From the NCBI RefSeq assembly GCF_036785885.1, contig NC_092323.1, positions 7,634,501 to 7,698,500 on the forward strand: a stretch of DNA of 64,000 nt. The letters run 5' to 3'. The position numbers and the translations under genes were made by a program. Below, piece by piece: positions 57,409-64,000 of this stretch; position 1 is the stretch's first letter; each line of letters opens with the position of its first letter. This DNA is from Coffea arabica (Eukaryota > Streptophyta > Magnoliopsida > Gentianales > Rubiaceae). The notes under the pieces are model-generated. The model was not told the origin of the DNA. It did not search any database and was given only the letters and a program-made list of their open reading frames with translations.

Positions 57409-59776
57409 AAAAGTATAAGAAACCTGATGAATGGAATTCTACACTATCTGTAGTGCACTTACCAGGAATTTAGGAATCTTGTGTTGCACTGCTTGTAAAT
57501 GTCCATGTCATTGCAATGAAAAACTAGCGCATATGATAACTTTTTCATTGGATTAGTGGAAAATCACATATCATTGAAACATTATTATTATTCACGCTAA
57601 TATAATATTTGACTGTGGAAATTACCAAGGATGCACCGCATTTGGAGATCTTGTACTTTTTTTTTTTTTTTCCGTTTTTTCTTTTTGGTTTAGTCCAAAA
57701 CTTAACAAAAATTGGGTCGACAAATGTCAGGCCATTCAATTGTCCAAGAATTTGAGGCGCAAATAGCTACAAAGGTCATAGAATGGGGCCAGGAGTAGAG
57801 AATTTTCCAGTTTTCCTCATTGCAATATCGTACGACTAACCGTTACTGGTGAGGTGTCAATGAGAGAGTGGTCAATGGAAGCTTGCTAGATTTCCCCTGA
57901 ATATTCATCTTCCCGAGATTACACGTCAAACCATGTCACCATGAGGATGACTACCTGCTCTACGAGCTGTGGCTGTACCTTTCTTTCTTTCATTCTTTAT
58001 TTATTTTTATTTTTTGACCTTACTGAGTGGGTTTGCTTTGGTAAAGCCTAAAGGCTGCGAGCTGTATCCTTTCCTGGTATGTAATCATCCGTGGTTGTTA
58101 ATCTTTGTTTAATTACTGGTCATCTGTGGATAATCTCTTTTTAATTACTCAGGGAAGAAAATGCCCTATTACATCATCATACACTCGCATCTTCCATTAT
58201 TCAATCCCTCTCGAGATAGACATTTTGATCTATTCTAACCCCATAACTTGTTACCCTTCCGGATCATTTAAGTGGTCGTTCCATTTGAAAACTACATCTG
58301 ACTAAAGATGCCATCGCGCGTAGGTGATTGGCGTTCAACTTAGAAGAGATGGGCACATGACACGAAAGTTTTCATTATTCATGTGCATGTTACTTCAAAT
58401 CTTCTTATTTCATATGTTTTCTTGTTGACTGACTTTCCTCGGTTTTCTCTCATGCTGTGTGCAAATGTCAAGTCAAAACTCAAGATGCCCTTGCTTATTT
58501 AGGCACTTACGGTGGAAGCAAGTTAATCTACATACATCAAAACTTAATCCAAATTAGTCAAATTAAGAACTTGTTTGGCCTGCTATTTAAAAGTTAACGC
58601 ATTTTTTAATTACTTCACATACATCATATTATAAAAGATTACTTTAGTAACTCTTTTTTTTTTCCCAAAAACTCTATTAAAAATACAATCCAAACAAAAT
58701 TTAAAAGTTTTGAATAAAGTTTTGTTTTATATCGGAATTACTTAAAACTCTTTGACTTAAGTATAGAGTAATTTGAGGAACTACAATGATACATTGAAAA
58801 AGAAAAAATTTTATGTTATGCTTGATGCAAGAAGGAGATAATTTCAAGATGAAAGCCGTCTTAATAAGCCCCATTGGGTTTGTTTGGATAGGGTATTATT
58901 TGAAATATTATTTGGAATAATTACTGTAGCATTTTTTATGATGTGATGTATGTGAGATAAAAAGGTGATTGGGAATATAAAAAGGTGGATTGGAAAATGT
59001 GTTTATGATGCAAGCGAAATATTATTTGTGATAAATTTTGGAACAATGAATATGTTTGGATAGTAAATTATTTGAAATAATTTTTTGAAACAATACGTTA
59101 AAAGAACATATGGGAACTTTAGACTCCATTTTTTTAGATAAGCATGTAATTGTAATATGTTTGAAAGAACGCCTCCTTTTAAAAAAAAAAGTGAACCTCG
59201 TAATTTCGTATAATTTGAAAAGAATGGCCGTAAAAGCCAATAAAGGGAACAAATTGCACAAGTCATTATTGCTTTTTCACCACTTCCACAAAGAGTATGC
59301 TACAAATAAGGTCAAGGATTTTTATGCTCTGTGATTCCACTTAATACAAGCATAGTAAGATAGAAGAATTTTTGGATATAAGAATCATACCGATTCACTA
59401 ATTCACGGAGATAGCCCACGTCATAAATGCAACAATACTAATCTACCATGACAGCTTCTTCCGCAAGTGTTTGAACAATAAGGAAAAACCTCTTTTGATA
59501 ATAACTTTAAATGAGAAAGGGACTAATTTTCATAGAGAAAACATTAGAAATTACTTTTAAAAAAATTAGAAACCCGATTTAATTTTTTTGCTTCTTGAAA
59601 AAGGAACGATTTGCACAAAAAAAAAAAGGAAGAAAGAAACAAAAAATTGCGAAAATCACGGGATTATAATACTGTGTTGATTATTTATATGTAAATTACG
59701 ACATTTCACTAACCTGCGACCATAAGATTAAGGTCTTACCATAATTAACTGTCATTACAAGAAATCCCAAACCCCC
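57409..59776. other. spacer with MITE copies
   Basis: No gene was recognised. It contains a minus-oriented repeat piece at about 58577-58695 (CACATACATCATATTATAAAA) and a plus copy at 58882-59040 (TATTTGGAATAATTACTGTAG), with the start of another at about 59050. The right end is the promoter of the PB1 gene. Confidence 0.45.
58882..59040 (+). repeat. GTTTGGATAG-family MITE copy
   Basis: Closely matches 15765-15935 across the core (GTAGCATTTTTTATGATGTG, then ATGTATGTGAGATAAAAAGG, then GGAAAATGTGTTTATGATGC). The right inverted end is not clear. Confidence 0.6.
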
Positions 59777-59783
59777 TATAAAA
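59777..59783 (+). promoter_or_regulatory. TATA box of the PB1-domain gene
   Basis: TATAAAA about 98 bp before the ATG at 59875, preceded by CCCCC and followed by a C-rich leader. Confidence 0.6.
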
Positions 59784-59874
59784 CCTTCTCCATCACTCCG
59801 CTCGAAACTCCCCGGCCATCAAACCGCCCCAAACGCTCCCACGCAAAGCCCAAAGGTCTCCACCGAACCAACCG

Positions 59875-62322
59875 ATGGACCCACCACCTCCGCCACCGTC
59901 ATCTACCGCCACAGACTCTCTCCCCACCACCCCACCCAAAATCCGACTTATGTGCAGCTATGGTGGCCACATAGTTCCCCGTCCACAAAACAAGTCCCTC
60001 TTTTACGCCGGCGGAGAAACCCGAATAGTCGCTCTGGACCGCCGCACGGTCTGCTCATCCATTTCCGCCCTCACCACCCACCTCTCCCGGACCCTCTTCG
60101 GCAACCGCCCGTTTCATCTGAAGTACCAGCTCCCAAACGAGGACCTCGATTCACTCATCTCCGTCACCACTGATGACGACCTCCAGAATATGCTGGAAGA
60201 GCACGACCGCATCTCCGCCGTTACGTCCCCTACACCATCCCGCGTCAGATTATTTCTCTTCCCCATAAAGCCAGAGTCTCTGGGTTCAGCGCTTCTTGAT
60301 CCGAAAGCTGACTCGTGGTTTTCTGATGCTCTGAATAACACGGGGATTGTTCAGAGGGGTCAGTCTGTTGATGCTGCTGGATTGGGTCAGGGACTAATGG
60401 GTTTGGATATTTTGGGTAGATCGGATTGTAATGCGGCCTTGGAGAATCCAGCTGAAAGCATGAGTAATAATGGTGCTGAGGCTAAGGAAATCAGTGGGGC
60501 TGTGCCGGAATCGTTGGTATTAGAGACTAGCTCGTCCTTTGGGTCAACTAGTTCTTCAATTTCAATGTCAAATGCGCCGGCTGTTGGGATCCATTGTGAG
60601 GACGGGAGCGTCAGTTTGTTCGAGAGGAAGCTCAGAGTACCATCCTCAGCCTCAATTGAAAGGTAATAGTGTGTTTCCGTTCGTGTGTTTTTTTTTTCTT
60701 TTTTTATTTCAAAATTCTTTTGTGGACCTGATACTTAAGAATCCAAAATAAGGAAAAGTTAAATGAGTTAGCTTTTGCTTTCTATGTGATCTTCAATTTT
60801 AATTTCCGAGTAACTGATGATAGGAAAAATAGGTGCATACTGAAGTTTTTTTGACGACTTAGAATTTGATGAGGAGATTTGGGTAAGGCTCGAGTTTTAT
60901 TCAAAGTAAATGATGCGCATCCTTGAAATATTGAAGAGCAATTGTTGATCTGTTTTGATATTTTTTAGCATACTGATTGATTCCAAAATTGCCCACGAGG
61001 ACTACATTAGAGGTAAAAAGATCTGAATGTTGCTTGGGTACCTGGTATTGTATTCAGAGAAAAGGAGATAGTGATCTTGATTTTTAAGAGAATGTCAGCC
61101 AGACCACTGGTAGCGAATCATGGCATCTCTAGAATGTCTTGTGGATTTTTATGTTTCAGTTGTACCAAAACATTTAATTATTGCGTCAGAATGGCAATCA
61201 GGCTTCCTACTGTTTATTGGAGCAAGAGGCAAATAAGTCCTCAGAAAATGTAAATGATTTGCTGCTAAATTTATTTGTACTCTGTTATCAAGAACTTTAA
61301 CAAGTTGAAAGTTCCAAGAAGGGAAAAACTTGAAGCCAAGGTATTGTTTCTCTACTTGATTTTGCCAACAACCTTTCCCTGGTGTACTCAGTTAAGCTAG
61401 TCGCCAAGTGCAAATATTTTATGTGCACTGCATTGTTCGTATCTCATATCGGATTATAATCATGGAAATGTTACTGAATTTTGCCAGTGATACTAGTGTT
61501 GGAAGTGCTGGTATCCAACCAAAAGCGGGGATACACCAAGAGCCATATGTTCAAGTTGCTTCGGGAGTGTCCTCATACTCAGTAGAAACAGAAAATTATC
61601 CTCCTGACCCTCAATCTGTGATCCAAATGCAGAAAAATGTTCAGCTGGCTGGTTACCAATTATCTCAGCAATCAGAAGGGAAGCACCACCAGTATGAAGT
61701 CCAGTACGTTCAAGGAGATATGCGCTACATGCCTCAGTATCAAGCTGGCCCATCACCACTTCAGTCTTACTATCCATTATATCAAATGCCTATGCTCCAG
61801 CAGCTGCATAGTTCTTATGCAGTAAACCAACCCTATCCAATTTACCTGGTGCCTCTGAGGCCAAATCAGAATTATGGGGTGTCGGTGGAGAATACAAATG
61901 TTGCCTCAAGTCGGCCACCATTACATCCACAAGCTGTCATGATCCCTCCAGTGACTTATAAAGAGGCCACAACTGGTCAACCAGTGCCTGAATCAGCTTT
62001 AAAGTTTTATCAGACTGTTCCGCAAGCCACACCTGCAGTCAGTGCACCTACTACACAAGGTAAGCAGCAATTTATGGAGCTTCCTGAGCTGCAGCATCCT
62101 TCGCAAACAGTTGTCAGCGCTCCAGTGGCAAGCTCTAATTATGCTAACGAATTTGATGATGATGTTGCATACACTCAGATATATAAAACGCAGCCATCAG
62201 GTTCTGCCTTGCCGTTGCCATACCAAACGTTGATGAAGGGAGTAAATTTGATGACGTCAGAGTCATCATCAACACAGGAAAACATGGGCATCAAGCATCA
62301 GACGCCGTCACATCCTCAATGA
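59875..62322 (+). CDS. PB1-domain protein, plant-specific
   Basis: Two exons, 59875-60662 and 61488-62322, joined in frame across an intron with GT and AG ends; 540 residues. After a Pro-rich start (MDPPPPPPSSTATD) a PB1 domain occupies about residues 22-130: IRLMCSYGGHIVPRPQNKSL, YAGGETRIVALDR, LKYQLPNEDLDSLISVTTDD, ending RVRLFLFP. The acidic OPCA-like part (EDLDSLISVTTDDDL) is present and basic residues occur in the first strand region, suggesting homo- or hetero-oligomer interactions. The rest is Ser-rich then Gln/Pro/Tyr-rich (YPLYQMPMLQQLHSSYAV), low-complexity and probably disordered. Plants have a family of such PB1 proteins without a kinase domain; their roles are mostly unknown. The start codon is the first in-frame ATG after a TATA box. 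Confidence 0.92.
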
Positions 62323-64000
62323 GGCTCTCGTCTTAGAACAGGAAAATTTTGATAGGGGGTAAATTTTCATATCAGGTATAGTCTTTCATTGTGATTGGTT
62401 TTGGGGTTAGAATAAACCGTATTTTGTGTCATTTGTTGATTGTTTATTTATTTATTTTCCGCAGACTGCTTTTTTTTTTTTGGGTGGCTGTATTATCTGT
62501 TAATGGATTTCAAGTTATGAGTGTGGGAAAATCTGTAAAAACTAGAGTTTTTTTCTTGCCAATTGCGATCTGAAACTAGAGTTTTTTTCTTGCATCTATT
62601 TTAGATGCATACATTAGTCTCTTTTTCACTAGCTTTACTATGGCTTTTCATAGCTTCTTTTTGGTGATGCTAATGGCAATGTTGGACTCATCCCAGTCAC
62701 ATTCAGAATAATCTGTTCTCGCTACTCTATTATTACCAATACCAAAATATCTTTGATACCGGCCTTGAAGGAGTAGGCGTCGGAGCTCCGTCAGCTATTT
62801 CATTCTTGTTATTTACTTCGGTCTTCACATCTATTTTTAATCATTTAAAAATGAACGTCTTAGCTAACTGTCCCATTTGAAGGAAAAGTAGATTATTGCT
62901 GTAACACGTTATGGACATCAAAATGCTTATCCTTGGCAAAGTTCGAAGTCTCTGCAACTTGCGGGTTGATCAGGATATTGTTCTCTACTACTCTCTTTTT
63001 AGTGAAAGCAGCCAATATGTTTTACCAGAAAGATTTTTGTTGCAATTGGAATGGTGAATTTACACAATCGACTTGTACTTTCTCGGGTACGGTGGAAATG
63101 AACGCAAAAAATTGCCAACATACTGTTGGTCGTTGGAATTCTCAGATTCCAGGGGCTAGGTTCCTCTGACTTTTAAGAAGCAACTGACTAAGAATCTCAA
63201 GCGCAATAGTAGCAGGTCAGCCCGTCGAGCGAGGGACTGTCCTGTTCCCTCTTCAAACTAGTAGCATTTTGTGGAGCTTTACAAGAAAACGAGTTTACAG
63301 GCTCTTTAGCCGCTATCTTTTACCAATTTCGAAGTTTGTATCATTTGGTAATATTATATAATGGTGCTTGTTTTTGATGGGATCTCAAGTTCATATTCGA
63401 AAATTTTGGTGGATATACGTACGCATTCTAAAAGATAATGCTGGCTGGGAATTCGAATTGCTCATGCCACAGTATGGTTTCCTCGATGATTTTCAGACAC
63501 TTACTTCCCCTTAATACGTCAAGATTAAGAACGTGTTATTGGGCTAAATACTTCTCCCACGGTTAACCAAAGCAAGCAACCTGATAAAGTGCTGCTTCTT
63601 TTCTGAATTTCAATAGCTTTTGGTTCTCTGGTTCTTAATGAGATAATAATGCCATCAAGATTTAGATACTACTATCTTCTATAAAATTGCTTAATAGATT
63701 CTTAGGACCATTCTCAAATATCTCACATAAACTCGCAAGCACAGTTACTAAAAACTTTTCTTAGCATGATTTCCTGATACATGTACAGCAAGTTTACTGG
63801 TTTAGCAGGTTAATAAGTACTAAACCTGGAAGAAATGCGTCTGACTGGGGTGAGACTTAGCCCCTAGCAGTTATGCAACAGAAAATCTTATTTGATGTAT
63901 CTACTTGCCAGAAGGGGATTTACTAGTAGTGTTTAGGCTGTATGATAACCTCTCAATGGGCTTCTATGCCTTTATTAGTGCTCTTGCCACTGAAGAACTT
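62323..64000. other. 3' UTR of the PB1 gene and spacer
   Basis: Directly after the stop is a T-rich region with a duplicated segment (ACTAGAGTTTTTTTCTTGC at about 62542 and 62576), consistent with 3' UTR. Beyond about 62700 no gene or repeat was recognised up to the window edge. Confidence 0.4.

Overview
This is nuclear DNA from a flowering plant, most likely a eudicot. Genes are sparse and intron-containing with GT/AG splice sites, the AT-rich spacers hold many small transposons, and the recognisable proteins are plant families. The species cannot be named from the sequence alone.

Left end (1-14 kb): a MATE/DTX efflux transporter gene (719-13798, + strand) has been broken twice. A 9.5-kb Ty3/gypsy element of the Tat type (1597-11066) sits in exon 2 with a perfect 5-bp target duplication (CCATC). 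A 1.1-kb Mutator-like element (12343-13487) sits in exon 6 with a 10-bp duplication. The retroelement has near-intact LTRs but frameshifts and stops in gag-pol. Between pol and the 3' LTR it carries an antisense gene with a probable 69-bp intron and its own TATA box.

Middle (14-42 kb): a small proline-rich protein gene (14522-14830, -), several terminal-inverted-repeat MITEs, a MIR156/157 microRNA hairpin with an upstream TATA box (about 19.0-19.5 kb, -), a 1-kb foldback-like element with a long pyrimidine/purine asymmetry (26813-27844), a tandem CCCH zinc-finger gene of the C3H14/15 type (29902-31116, -), a hAT-type MITE, a small basic plant-specific protein gene (35325-35726, -), two SINE-like insertions with 14- and 17-bp target duplications, and a glycine-rich protein gene (39244-39666, +).

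Right part (42-64 kb): an intronless ribosomal protein L26 gene (42062-42517, -), then a zone of about 8 kb holding decayed exon pieces that resemble three unrelated genes (YIF1, formyl-THF deformylase PurU, ribosomal protein S13) plus unidentified exons, mostly on the + strand. It ends at 50880 in a hairpin plus CTAG that looks like a Helitron 3' terminus, so I read it as a gene-fragment-capturing Helitron. Next come a MITE, a multi-exon lipid phosphate phosphatase gene (51491-53897, -), a cluster of related MITEs (55.9-59.1 kb), and a two-exon PB1-domain protein gene (59875-62322, +).

The genes do not form a pathway. The window shows ordinary housekeeping and regulatory genes among mobile elements that have disrupted one gene and copied pieces of others. 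Exon borders were placed by eye from splice signals and reading-frame continuity.
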